Shown: positions 1 through 6,375 of the stretch, piece after piece
Position numbering within the stretch: position 1 is the stretch's first letter
Layout of the letters: every line of letters starts with the position of its first letter
Assembly: GCA_002780065.1 (NCBI GenBank)
Contig: PEWQ01000102.1
Span: 1 to 6,383, forward strand
DNA from: Candidatus Hydrogenedentes bacterium CG07_land_8_20_14_0_80_42_17
GTDB taxonomy: Bacteria; UBA8481
DNA length: 6,383 nucleotides
Direction: 5' to 3'
Made by a program: the position numbers and the translations under genes
Notes under the pieces: generated by a model
Database searches by the model: none
Told to the model about the DNA's origin: nothing
The model's input: the letters and a program-made list of their open reading frames with translations, nothing else

Positions 1-10
1 TAATTTGAAA

Positions 11-68
11 TTGCAAATTGGAAAGTGCAAATTGAAAATTTTATTTTTCCAATTTTCATTTTTCAATT
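11..68. repeat. AT-rich short tandem and inverted repeats
   Basis: Two adjacent 14-nt units sit at 11-24 (TTGCAAATTGGAAA) and 25-38 (GTGCAAATTGAAAA), differing at two positions. Bases 1-10 look like a degenerate fragment of the same unit. AATTGAAAA at 30-38 is complementary to TTTTCAATT at 60-68, and TGAAAATT at 33-40 to AATTTTCA at 51-58, so two alternative weak hairpins are possible. The second is followed by a T-rich stretch and could be a weak terminator for a gene left of the window, but the stem is almost pure A-T. No coding potential is seen here. Confidence 0.5.
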
Positions 69-119
69 ATTTCACACATTCTTCTCGCAATGACTCATGT
101 AAACACTTTTTGGACAGCT

Positions 120-222
120 CACGAATAAACACGAATGCACACTAAAATAAATATTAATTAAATAAAAAAATAATTGGTGTAAATTAGAGTTCATTAGTGG
201 TTCAATTTTATTTGTGGTTTAA
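120..222. repeat. Degenerate 10-nt-period inverted repeat
   Basis: The left arm holds three 10-nt units at 120-149 (CACGAATAAA, CACGAATGCA, CACTAAAATA). The right arm, 177-206, holds GTGTAAATTA, GAGTTCATTA and GTGGTTCAAT, and a further related piece (TTTATTTGTGGTTTAAT) runs to about 222. The arms are imperfect reverse complements, about 20 of 30 positions by eye, around an A/T-only stretch. Similar degenerate intergenic filler seems familiar from environmental bacterial genomes, but I cannot name a family. The right arm ends just before the permease ribosome binding site, so it lies in that gene's leader or promoter region. Confidence 0.5.
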
Positions 223-224
223 TC

Positions 225-229
225 GGAGG
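225..229 (+). promoter_or_regulatory. Ribosome binding site fixing the permease start
   Basis: GGAGG lies 9 nt before ATG at 239. This decides between that ATG and the in-frame GTG at 197, which lies inside the degenerate repeat and has no purine-rich site before it. A closer ATG at 231 is out of frame and reaches a stop after three codons. Confidence 0.8.
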
Positions 230-238
230 TATGAGCAG

Positions 239-2065
239 ATGAATAAGATTCCATGGAATGAGTTGGAAAATGCGGAACGTGAAATAGGCGGTCTGCACGA
301 ATTGAATTCGGATATTTCAGATTCTCCTTTAGCAAATCCGGATATCGTTCCTGTTCCCATAAAGATGCGAAGATGGGGTTGGTGGGATATTGCATGCTTA
401 TGGATTGGCATGGCAGTCTGCATTCCGACATACATGCTTGCGGCCGGGCTCATGTCGAGCGGAATGAATTTCAAACAGGCTATTCTGACAATTCTTTTCG
501 GCAACGCAGTGGTTTTGATTCCGATGATTCTTAATGCTCATGCAGGAACAAAATACGGAATTCCATTTCCTGTTTTAATTAGAACTTCTTTCGGAATTTC
601 TGGAGCACACATTCCATCTACCTTGCGGGGGCTTGTTGCCTGCGGCTGGTTTGGAATTCAGACTTGGATCGGAGGAGTTGCGATCTACGAGATGATCAGA
701 GTCTTTTGGCCTGGAATCGGAGAACTGCTTGGAGGCAGGCCTTTACCACTTCTTGGAATTAATCTCGGTCAAACACTTTCGTTTCTTTTCTTTTGGGCTC
801 TGCACATGGCGATAGTTATTGCCGGAGTAGAATCGATCAGAAAGGTTGAGGCGTGGGGAGCTCCGATTCTGCTTCTAATCGGTTTGGCGTTAGGCTGGTG
901 GGCATGGAGCGTAGGAGGCGGATTTGCAAATGTTCTCGCACAGTCGGATCACTTTCAGGAACCGTCTTTGCAGGCAGTAAGGCTCGATGATCAGAGTATA
1001 GAATTGAAGCTCGACCTCTTAAAGAACAGTGACGGCTCGTATCGAGCATCAGAATTAAAAGTTGCCGCCGGGAATTCTGTGAAAGACGCGACGGGGTTTG
1101 CCGACGCGGGTGAAACAATCGAGCCGAACGAGTTGCTGACGCTAAATGCCGGCGCGGACGAAAAATTCGCCGCAGTGAAACTTATTGATAAAAACGGCAA
1201 GGATTTTGTCATTACAACAGAAGTTAAACCCGTTGGCGGCGGGGTAAAAGTGAATTGGTGGTTGACTGTTTTCTTTCCGCTCTTGACTGCTATGGTCGGA
1301 TACTGGGCTACTCTCTCTTTAAATATTCCGGATTTTTCAAGGTTTGCAAAGTCTCAGAAAGAACAGTTTATTGGGCAGGCGGTGGGGCTTCCGACTACGA
1401 TGACTTTTTATGCATTCATCGGAGTCTTCGTCACGTGCGCCTCTTTGCTTGCGTTTCCGGACGTTTTGATTTCCGAGCAGGCCCCGTGGGATCCGGTTCA
1501 GCTTCTCGCAAGATTTAAAAATCCTTTGATTGTTTTCGTCTCGATGTTCGGACTTGCTTTAGCGACGATAACAACAAATGTTGCGGCAAATGTTGTGGCT
1601 CCGGCTGTAGGCTTCTCTAATCTTGCTCCGAACAAAATTACATTCAAGATGGGAGGAATAATCACAGGATTCATCGGCATTCTGATTATGCCATGGAAAC
1701 TTTTGGCATCTGCAGGAGCCTATATTTTTACATGGCTGATAGGCTACTCTGCTTTATTGGGCGGTATTGCCGGCGTCATGATTTCGGATTATTACATTTT
1801 TAGGAGAGCAAAGATCGATTTGCTTCAGCTCTATATTCCAAACGGAAAATATAAGGGATTCAATTTTGCAGGTATCACTGCATTTGTTCTTGGAGTCATT
1901 CCAAATATACCGGGTTTTTTGATTCAGGTTGAATTTATTTCGCCTGAGTCTTTACCTTCTATATTCAGAACCATTTATACTTATGCCTGGTTTGTGAGCT
2001 TTGGAATAGCTTTTGTCGCATATCCGATTCTTGCAGAGACAATATTCAAAAAGTCCGAAAAATGA
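239..2065 (+). CDS. NCS1 family nucleobase:cation symporter
   Basis: Inner-membrane permease of the nucleobase:cation symporter-1 family (Mhp1 / allantoin / cytosine / uracil type), 608 aa from ATG 239. What is seen: a TM1 segment with the LWIGMAVCIPTY signature (55-66), the TM3 motif GWFGIQTWIGG (136-146), the TM6 motif GYWATLSLNIPDFSRF (354-369), and TTNVAANVVAP in TM8 (445-455). By family knowledge W137, Q141, W356, N447 and N451 match the Mhp1 ligand-binding residues W117, Q121, W220, N314 and N318, so the substrate is probably a pyrimidine base, hydantoin or a related ring. The protein is about 100 residues longer than usual. The excess is a hydrophilic stretch at roughly 240-336 between TM5 and TM6, which faces the periplasm in the LeuT fold. 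The stop is 71 bp before the aminotransferase, suggesting co-transcription and a role in pyrimidine catabolism. The exact substrate cannot be read from sequence. Confidence 0.92.
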   Translation: MNKIPWNELENAEREIGGLHELNSDISDSPLANPDIVPVPIKMRRWGWWDIACLWIGMAVCIPTYMLAAGLMSSGMNFKQAILTILFGNAVVLIPMILNAHAGTKYGIPFPVLIRTSFGISGAHIPSTLRGLVACGWFGIQTWIGGVAIYEMIRVFWPGIGELLGGRPLPLLGINLGQTLSFLFFWALHMAIVIAGVESIRKVEAWGAPILLLIGLALGWWAWSVGGGFANVLAQSDHFQEPSLQAVRLDDQSIELKLDLLKNSDGSYRASELKVAAGNSVKDATGFADAGETIEPNELLTLNAGADEKFAAVKLIDKNGKDFVITTEVKPVGGGVKVNWWLTVFFPLLTAMVGYWATLSLNIPDFSRFAKSQKEQFIGQAVGLPTTMTFYAFIGVFVTCASLLAFPDVLISEQAPWDPVQLLARFKNPLIVFVSMFGLALATITTNVAANVVAPAVGFSNLAPNKITFKMGGIITGFIGILIMPWKLLASAGAYIFTWLIGYSALLGGIAGVMISDYYIFRRAKIDLLQLYIPNGKYKGFNFAGITAFVLGVIPNIPGFLIQVEFISPESLPSIFRTIYTYAWFVSFGIAFVAYPILAETIFKKSEK

Positions 2066-2136
2066 TTGCAAAATCTTTATTGATTAAATAGACTACAATG
2101 TTCTATTAGTAAAAAACAAAAGCAAGAGGTGCAGTA

Positions 2137-3447
2137 ATGGAAAAAAAATTAACTTCTGTAGAGATCGGCAATAAGCGCAAAGAGTATTTGCTTCCTTCGA
2201 CAATGACATATTATCGCAATCCCGTAACTATAGTAAAAGGGGAGATGCAGTATGTTTATGACGACAAAGGGAAAAAATATATCGATGCGTTTTCCGCGGT
2301 CGTTACTATTTCCGTCGGGCATTGTCATCCTGAAGTTCTCGATCGTGCGATCGCTCAGATGAAAGAACTCCAGCACATGACTACGCTCTACTATCATCCT
2401 AAAATTGTGCAATACGCCGAGAAGATGGCGAAAGTTGCAAATAACGCGAATCCTGATCTCAAGGTTTCGTTCTTTACGAATTCGGGTTCAGAAGCGACCG
2501 AACTTGCCGCTCTACTTGCGAAGAACTACACGGGCACTCACGAATTCGTAGCGCTCAGGCATTCATTTCACGGAAGAACTTTGATGGCGATGACGCTTAC
2601 AGGCCAATCGCTCTGGCGCCATTCACTTCCTTATGTATTTGGAGTTCATCATATTCCTGCAGGATACACGTATCGAAAACCCGAGCAGATGACGGATGAT
2701 CAGTTTGTCGATTACTGCGCGCGTGAACTTGAAGAAGTGATTAAATATCAAACGTGCGGAAAGATCGCGGCATTGATTGCAGAGCCTATTCAGGGCTTTG
2801 GCGGCGTTATTTGCCCTCCACCAAATTACTTCAAACGAATTTATGATGTTGTAAAAAAATATGGCGGACTCTTTATTTCGGATGAGGTGCAGACCGGGTT
2901 TGGAAGAACAGGCGACAAATTCTTTGGAATTGAGCATTGGGGAGTCAAGCCCGATATCATCACAATGGCGAAGGGAATCGGAAACGGCATTCCGCTTGGA
3001 GGAATTATCACCACATCTGAAATTGCAAAATCGATGACTGGAAAGGTTCACTTCAATACTTATGGCGGCAATCCTGTTTCAATGGCGCAGGGCGAAGCTG
3101 TGCTCGATGTAATCGAGAAGTATAAATATGCGGAGAATGCTCGGGTTGTCGGACAAGAGATCGTAAATGGAATGAAGAAACTTATGGAAAAATATTCAGT
3201 CATCGGTGAAGTGCGCGGCAAAGGATTGATGCTTGGAGTAGAGCTAGTTAAGAATCCTGAGACGAAAGAACCGGCGCCTCAGTTGACGCTCGACATAATG
3301 GAAGAAGCAAAGAATGAAGGAGTGCTTTTAGGAAAGGGAGCAATGGCAGGGAATGTAATTCGAATCAAGCCGCCGCTTTGCACTACAATTGAGGACGCTA
3401 AAACCATCGTATCAGTATTCGAAATTGCATTGAAGAGAGCGATGTAG
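2137..3447 (+). CDS. Class III PLP aminotransferase, AGXT2/beta-alanine type
   Basis: Cytosolic PLP-dependent aminotransferase of fold type I, class III (ornithine/GABA/AGXT2 group), 436 aa, full length for the family. Seen: VVTISVGHCHPEV near the N-terminus (55-67), typical of AGXT2-like enzymes; the phosphate-binding NSGSEA (115-120); HSFHGRT (142-148); EPIQGFGG (216-223); the cofactor-ring Asp in DEVQTGFGRTG (D249); Schiff-base lysine K279 in MAKGIGNGIPLGG; FNTYGGNP (306-313); and the late IRIKPPL arginine (R409). An AAGAGGTG ribosome binding site ends 5 nt before the ATG. AGXT2-type enzymes move the amino group of beta-alanine, 3-aminoisobutyrate or alanine onto pyruvate or glyoxylate. 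Beside a nucleobase permease the best inference is the last step of reductive pyrimidine breakdown (beta-alanine to malonate semialdehyde). 4-Aminobutyrate or another omega-amino acid remains possible. The catalytic set looks intact. Confidence 0.92.
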   Translation: MEKKLTSVEIGNKRKEYLLPSTMTYYRNPVTIVKGEMQYVYDDKGKKYIDAFSAVVTISVGHCHPEVLDRAIAQMKELQHMTTLYYHPKIVQYAEKMAKVANNANPDLKVSFFTNSGSEATELAALLAKNYTGTHEFVALRHSFHGRTLMAMTLTGQSLWRHSLPYVFGVHHIPAGYTYRKPEQMTDDQFVDYCARELEEVIKYQTCGKIAALIAEPIQGFGGVICPPPNYFKRIYDVVKKYGGLFISDEVQTGFGRTGDKFFGIEHWGVKPDIITMAKGIGNGIPLGGIITTSEIAKSMTGKVHFNTYGGNPVSMAQGEAVLDVIEKYKYAENARVVGQEIVNGMKKLMEKYSVIGEVRGKGLMLGVELVKNPETKEPAPQLTLDIMEEAKNEGVLLGKGAMAGNVIRIKPPLCTTIEDAKTIVSVFEIALKRAM

Positions 3448-3524
3448 AGGGCAACATTCTTCTACTTTTCTAAATTGTATAATCGAATTGCGGTGCGCGA
3501 GGTGCGTGATGCCTATAGCCTCTT

Positions 3525-4007
3525 CTATACCTTTCTTGGTATGAGATCGCGTTTGAGATTGGATATTCTATCGAGAAAAACTCTTCCGTCGAGATGATCG
3601 ATTTCGTGTTGAACCGCAATTGCCTCGAGCCCGTCGCATATCCAAGCATGCATTCTTCCGTTGATATCTCGAGATGCAACCGTTACGGCTTCATATCGTT
3701 TTACATTACCGGTAAAATCGGGAATGGATAGGCATCCTTCTCTAACCAACTTTATGCCGCCTTCATGAACTATCATGGGATCGATAAGCGTCAACAGCCC
3801 GTGCCCTACTACACCGTGTTTTCTTGTGGCGTCAACTACAGCAACCCGCAAATCTACTCCTATTTGAGGTGCGGCGAGCCCAATACCATTTGTTGCATAA
3901 AGAGTATCGGCTAAATCGGCTAGAAGTTCTCTCACATTCGACAACGACACTGACCTGCAAATTTTGCGAAGCGCCGGATCAGGGTATAAAAGAATTGACT
4001 TAATCAG
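3525..4007 (-). CDS. def: Peptide deformylase, probable CTG start
   Basis: Removes the formyl group from the N-terminal methionine of nascent proteins, in the cytosol at the ribosome exit. All three metalloprotease motifs are present: GIGLAAPQIG (41-50), EGCLSIP (90-96) and QHEIDHLDG (133-141). They give metal ligands C92, H134 and H138, catalytic E135 and Q48. The first conventional start, GTG at 3950-3948, would remove the family's N-terminal strand. Translation upstream in the same frame reads IKSILLYPDPALRK, exactly the expected deformylase N-terminus, and no ATG, GTG or TTG lies between there and the in-frame stop at 4031-4029. I therefore place the start at CTG 4007-4005, giving 160 aa, a normal length. 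That CTG overlaps the TGA of the ACT gene (CTGA), with GGAG 11 nt upstream, so translational coupling is likely. ATT at 4004, or a base error hiding an ATG, are alternatives. Function is near certain; the start is about 0.7. Confidence 0.93.
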   Translation of the reverse strand: MIKSILLYPDPALRKICRSVSLSNVRELLADLADTLYATNGIGLAAPQIGVDLRVAVVDATRKHGVVGHGLLTLIDPMIVHEGGIKLVREGCLSIPDFTGNVKRYEAVTVASRDINGRMHAWICDGLEAIAVQHEIDHLDGRVFLDRISNLKRDLIPRKV

Positions 4008-4552
4008 AGTGTGACCGGCTCCATCGAGTTAATTCGAATATCGACATCAAGTTCTTCGCTCGTTCTTTTCAGTTCACGATTGAGCGCAATCATATCGATT
4101 TTACGAGTAGGCTTCGCCTCGACCAGCATTAAATAGATAGGCGTATTTTCTGTCGCAATAATTCGAGTCTCGATTGATATAATATTTATTCCAAAATCAA
4201 ACAGAACTTTAGAAGCGCGGTAAACTATTCCGGATTTATTGCCTCCGGAAATAGAAATGGAAAAAATCTCTCCGCTGTTGTTTGTATTTTTTTTATTTTC
4301 TGAAGCGTCTTCTATTTCATCGCAGTGAAGAATTAATTCGACTTCTTTTTTTAGCGGTTCCAGAGCATTCAGCAATGACTCAAGGCTTTTCTCTTCAGCA
4401 TGCGCTACTGCAAACAGCATCGAAAACCTGCCTGCAAGTATCGCCATTGTTGAATCTTCTATATCATATCCCTCATCGAAAAGAACTTTTGTTATTTTCG
4501 ATACGATGCCCGGACGATCCTTACCCGATGCCGTCAAAAAGAAACGCGTCAT
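4004..4552 (-). CDS. Double ACT-domain protein, GcvR-like
   Basis: A 182-aa protein made of two ACT domains, small-molecule-binding modules usually sensing amino acids. Domain 1 covers about residues 3-76 with the typical SGKDRPGIVSKI turn (9-20). A hydrophilic linker rich in Asp, Glu, Asn and Lys follows (about 78-95). Domain 2 covers about 96-175 and opens with the related GGNKSGIVYRASKVLFDFG turn (103-121). This is the architecture of GcvR, the glycine-cleavage regulator of enterobacteria, and of many uncharacterised ACT-ACT proteins. No DNA-binding or catalytic domain is present, so it probably acts through a partner; ligand and partner are unknown. Its stop overlaps the proposed def start by 4 nt, so the two are co-translated. 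The start ATG has only a weak purine-rich site (GAG) upstream. The GcvR name reflects architecture only, because no gcv genes are in view. Confidence 0.85.
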   Translation of the reverse strand: MTRFFLTASGKDRPGIVSKITKVLFDEGYDIEDSTMAILAGRFSMLFAVAHAEEKSLESLLNALEPLKKEVELILHCDEIEDASENKKNTNNSGEIFSISISGGNKSGIVYRASKVLFDFGINIISIETRIIATENTPIYLMLVEAKPTRKIDMIALNRELKRTSEELDVDIRINSMEPVTL

Positions 4553-4587
4553 ATTTTACTACTCATATTTTGGAATATCATTATTAC

Positions 4588-4615
4588 ATTATGCTGATTT
4601 TTTTTTGCAGCTCAA
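4588..4615 (-). promoter_or_regulatory. Candidate promoter for the ACT-def unit
   Basis: On the minus strand TTGAGC (4615-4610) and CATAAT (4593-4588) are separated by 16 nt. They match the sigma-70 consensus at 4/6 and 5/6 positions. Transcription would begin near 4581, about 30 nt before the ACT start codon. The surrounding DNA is very A/T-rich, which makes chance matches common, so this is tentative. Confidence 0.4.
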
Positions 4616-4645
4616 GATTTTTTTTCGTTTTAAGTAAAATAAGTC

Positions 4646-4673
4646 TTGCATAATAAAAATAAATGCGTATATT
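4646..4673 (+). promoter_or_regulatory. Candidate nusA promoter
   Basis: TTGCAT (4646-4651) and TATATT (4668-4673) are separated by 16 nt, a 3/6 and 5/6 match to sigma-70 boxes. A start near 4680 would place the whole hairpin at 4684-4735 inside the nusA leader of about 108 nt. The -35 match is poor. A promoter downstream of the hairpin, for example around TAAAAT at 4740-4745, is not excluded but has no visible -35 partner. Confidence 0.35.
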
Positions 4674-4683
4674 CAATTTAAAC

Positions 4684-4735
4684 CTCATAAAAAATAGAAG
4701 AGGGTGGAGCAAAAACTCCGCCCTCTTTTTATGAG
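4684..4735 (+). terminator. Intrinsic terminator in the nusA leader
   Basis: AGAGGGTGGAG (4699-4709) pairs with CTCCGCCCTCT (4716-4726) across 11 positions with one G-T wobble, around a CAAAAA loop. It is followed immediately by a T run (4726-4730), the classic intrinsic-terminator layout. Outside the core, CTCATAAAAA (4684-4693) is complementary to TTTTTATGAG (4726-4735), so the T run can also pair in an extended stem interrupted by a short 5' bulge. No + strand gene ends nearby: the closest, the aminotransferase, stops more than 1.2 kb upstream with two opposite-strand genes in between. The likely role is therefore attenuation within the nusA leader. A minus-strand role is less likely because nothing on that strand is transcribed into it except antisense to nusA. 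Confidence 0.85.
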
Positions 4736-4768
4736 CTAATAAAATTGCGTTATAGGAGAATTATCTTC

Positions 4769-4773
4769 GGGAG
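4769..4773 (+). promoter_or_regulatory. nusA ribosome binding site, unusually long spacing
   Basis: GGGAG lies 14 nt before the nusA ATG, longer than the usual 5-9. A second purine block, AGGAG at 4754-4758, is further still. Between GGGAG and the start sits a five-codon frame, ATG 4774 to TGA 4789-4791, whose stop overlaps the nusA start codon as ATGA. GGGAG could also lie in the loop region of a small ATCT/AGAT hairpin (4763-4775). The nusA start is still supported because the protein N-terminus aligns with the family from this Met. Confidence 0.45.
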
Positions 4774-4787
4774 ATGTATTCAGTTAT

Positions 4788-6365
4788 ATGAAACAGAAAA
4801 TAACCTCTTTACCGATATCAGAAGCTATTGAAGAGGTTTCAGCAGAGAAGGGATTCGACCAGTTGACACTTAAAACTGCAGTCGAGGAAGCAGTATCTCA
4901 AGCCTTTTGCAAACACTTTCAAGTGAACATGCCTGTCACTACTAAGTTGAACCAAAATGGAAAATTTTCAATTCAAGCGGCTAAGACAGTTGTTGAGCGT
5001 GTAGAGGATTCTCTGACAGAAATTGCTCAATCTGATCCAATTGCAAAAGATTATGGATTGGGTGATTCCGTGTATGTCGAAATTACCAGTTCGAGCATTG
5101 GCTCTAAGACCGAAAACATAACTGATGTTTTTGGCCGAATGGCGGCTTTGATTGCAAAACAGGTTATTAGGCAAAAGATGAGAGATGCCGAACGCAGGCT
5201 TATTTACGAGGAATACAAGGGCAGAGAAGGCGAACTGATTCACGGAAAAGTTCAGCGTGTAAGGAACGGCTCTCTGATTGTGGAACTGGGAAAGACCGAA
5301 GCTATATTGCCCCGGCGTGAAATTCCTGTGCGCGAAAAATACAAAGAGAATGAAAGAGTGAAAGCCGTGATCATTGAAGTCAGGCTTGGACCGAAAGGAC
5401 CTCAGATTATTCTTTCACGTTCGCATCCGTGGTTTCTGAATAGACTTTTTGAGATGGAGATTACGGAGGTTTTTGACAAGACAGTCGAGATCAAGGCGAT
5501 TGCCCGCGAAGCAGGTTTCCGATCGAAGGTTGCGGTTTCTTCGCGGGATTCAAACGTGGATCCGGTTGGAGCATGTGTCGGACAAAAAGGAATTAGAATT
5601 CAGACTATTGTCAGGGAACTTGGCGGCGAAAAGATCGATATTGTGAATTGGGTCGAAGAGCCGACGACGTTCATCAGAAATGCTTTGTCGCCTGCCGAGT
5701 GCGAGCGAGTAATTGTAAACGAAGCCACGAAGACTGCTGAGGTCATAGTTTCAGACGAGAATCTTTCGCTCGCAATCGGCAAGGACGGTCAGAACGCACG
5801 CCTTGCGGCGAAGCTGACGAATTGGAAGATCGATATTCATTCTAAGAGCGAGATATCAAAGGATGAGGCTGACAAGTTGTTGAAGATTGCTTTCGGAAGT
5901 ACTCCTGAAGAATTTTTCGCCAGCTTTAATATTGGACCTGAGACGGCTCCGATTCTTTCTGCCGCCGGCATAGTCGATATTGCTGAGCTTGCCAGAATCG
6001 ATGTTGCTCAGCTTGCCGAGCTAGTCGGTCCGGCTCCGGCGATAATTATTTCTGACGAGGCGAGAAAACGTTGGGAGGAATATAAGAGCCAGATATCTGA
6101 TATTGCAGAGCCTGAAGATTTTGATAAGAAATTAAAGAAGAGAAAGAAGAAGAGAGAAAAAGGCGAAGAGGTAGTTATCGTAGAACCGTTTGCTCTTCCA
6201 AATGGTCAAACAGTTTCGAGTGAAAAAGAACTTGTGTCTGTACTTGATGAATTACCTGGAGAGGAACTAGAGTCTTTACTTATGTCGGATCAGTTGAAAG
6301 AATGGATGCAAAATATAGGTATGAAGCCGGAATCAATTGCGGAACTTATGGCGAGATACAGATAG
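4788..6365 (+). CDS. nusA: Transcription termination/antitermination factor NusA
   Basis: Binds RNA polymerase and nascent RNA, promotes pausing and intrinsic termination, and takes part in rRNA antitermination. The protein has 525 aa. Domains in order: N-terminal RNAP-binding domain (about 1-140), S1 domain (about 146-210, from GELIHGKV), KH1 (about 228-300) with VGQKG at 264-268, and KH2 (about 305-372) with IGKDGQNARLA at 330-340. The family hallmarks AREAGFRSKVAV (239-250) and DPVGACVGQKGIR (258-270) are clear. After KH2 a helical region at about 376-435 resembles the helix-hairpin-helix C-terminal repeats seen in several NusA families. A strongly basic stretch follows (447-458, mostly Lys/Arg), then an acidic helical tail ending at 525. 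It stands first in its unit, without rimP directly upstream, and is followed at once by a Shine-Dalgarno-like sequence for another gene. The leader terminator suggests autoregulated expression. Confidence 0.97.
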   Translation: MKQKITSLPISEAIEEVSAEKGFDQLTLKTAVEEAVSQAFCKHFQVNMPVTTKLNQNGKFSIQAAKTVVERVEDSLTEIAQSDPIAKDYGLGDSVYVEITSSSIGSKTENITDVFGRMAALIAKQVIRQKMRDAERRLIYEEYKGREGELIHGKVQRVRNGSLIVELGKTEAILPRREIPVREKYKENERVKAVIIEVRLGPKGPQIILSRSHPWFLNRLFEMEITEVFDKTVEIKAIAREAGFRSKVAVSSRDSNVDPVGACVGQKGIRIQTIVRELGGEKIDIVNWVEEPTTFIRNALSPAECERVIVNEATKTAEVIVSDENLSLAIGKDGQNARLAAKLTNWKIDIHSKSEISKDEADKLLKIAFGSTPEEFFASFNIGPETAPILSAAGIVDIAELARIDVAQLAELVGPAPAIIISDEARKRWEEYKSQISDIAEPEDFDKKLKKRKKKREKGEEVVIVEPFALPNGQTVSSEKELVSVLDELPGEELESLLMSDQLKEWMQNIGMKPESIAELMARYR

Positions 6366-6370
6366 ATAGT

Positions 6371-6375
6371 AGGGG
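6371..6375 (+). promoter_or_regulatory. Ribosome binding site of a truncated downstream gene
   Basis: AGGGG, continuing as AGGGGCAGG, begins 5 nt after the nusA stop, and the window ends 8 nt past it. It probably serves the next gene of the nusA operon. infB is the common neighbour in bacteria, but no coding sequence of it is visible here. Confidence 0.5.

Noticed and set aside
197-238. Permease starting at GTG 197
   Set aside because: It lies inside the degenerate repeat with no ribosome binding site, and the extra 14 residues are unlike the family. ATG 239 has GGAGG at good spacing.
2066-2136. Independent promoter for the aminotransferase (TACAAT at 2094-2099)
   Set aside because: The nearest -35-like boxes are spaced about 8 or 22 nt away, so neither fits. 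Co-transcription with the permease is simpler.
2623-3051. 142-aa frame antisense to the aminotransferase
   Set aside because: It is a shadow of a well-supported gene, with no recognisable motif and no plausible initiation context.
3448-3524. Possible shared terminator between the convergent aminotransferase and def genes
   Set aside because: Only short GC-rich direct repeats (GGTGCG twice) and weak pairings such as GAGG/CCTC are visible, with no stem plus T-run on either strand.
3525-3950. Peptide deformylase starting at GTG 3950
   Set aside because: It would lack the conserved N-terminal strand and YPDPALRK segment, which is encoded immediately upstream in the same open frame.
4282-4653. 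123-aa frame antisense to the ACT gene
   Set aside because: It mostly mirrors the ACT coding sequence, ends in A/T-rich intergenic DNA, and its protein resembles no known family.
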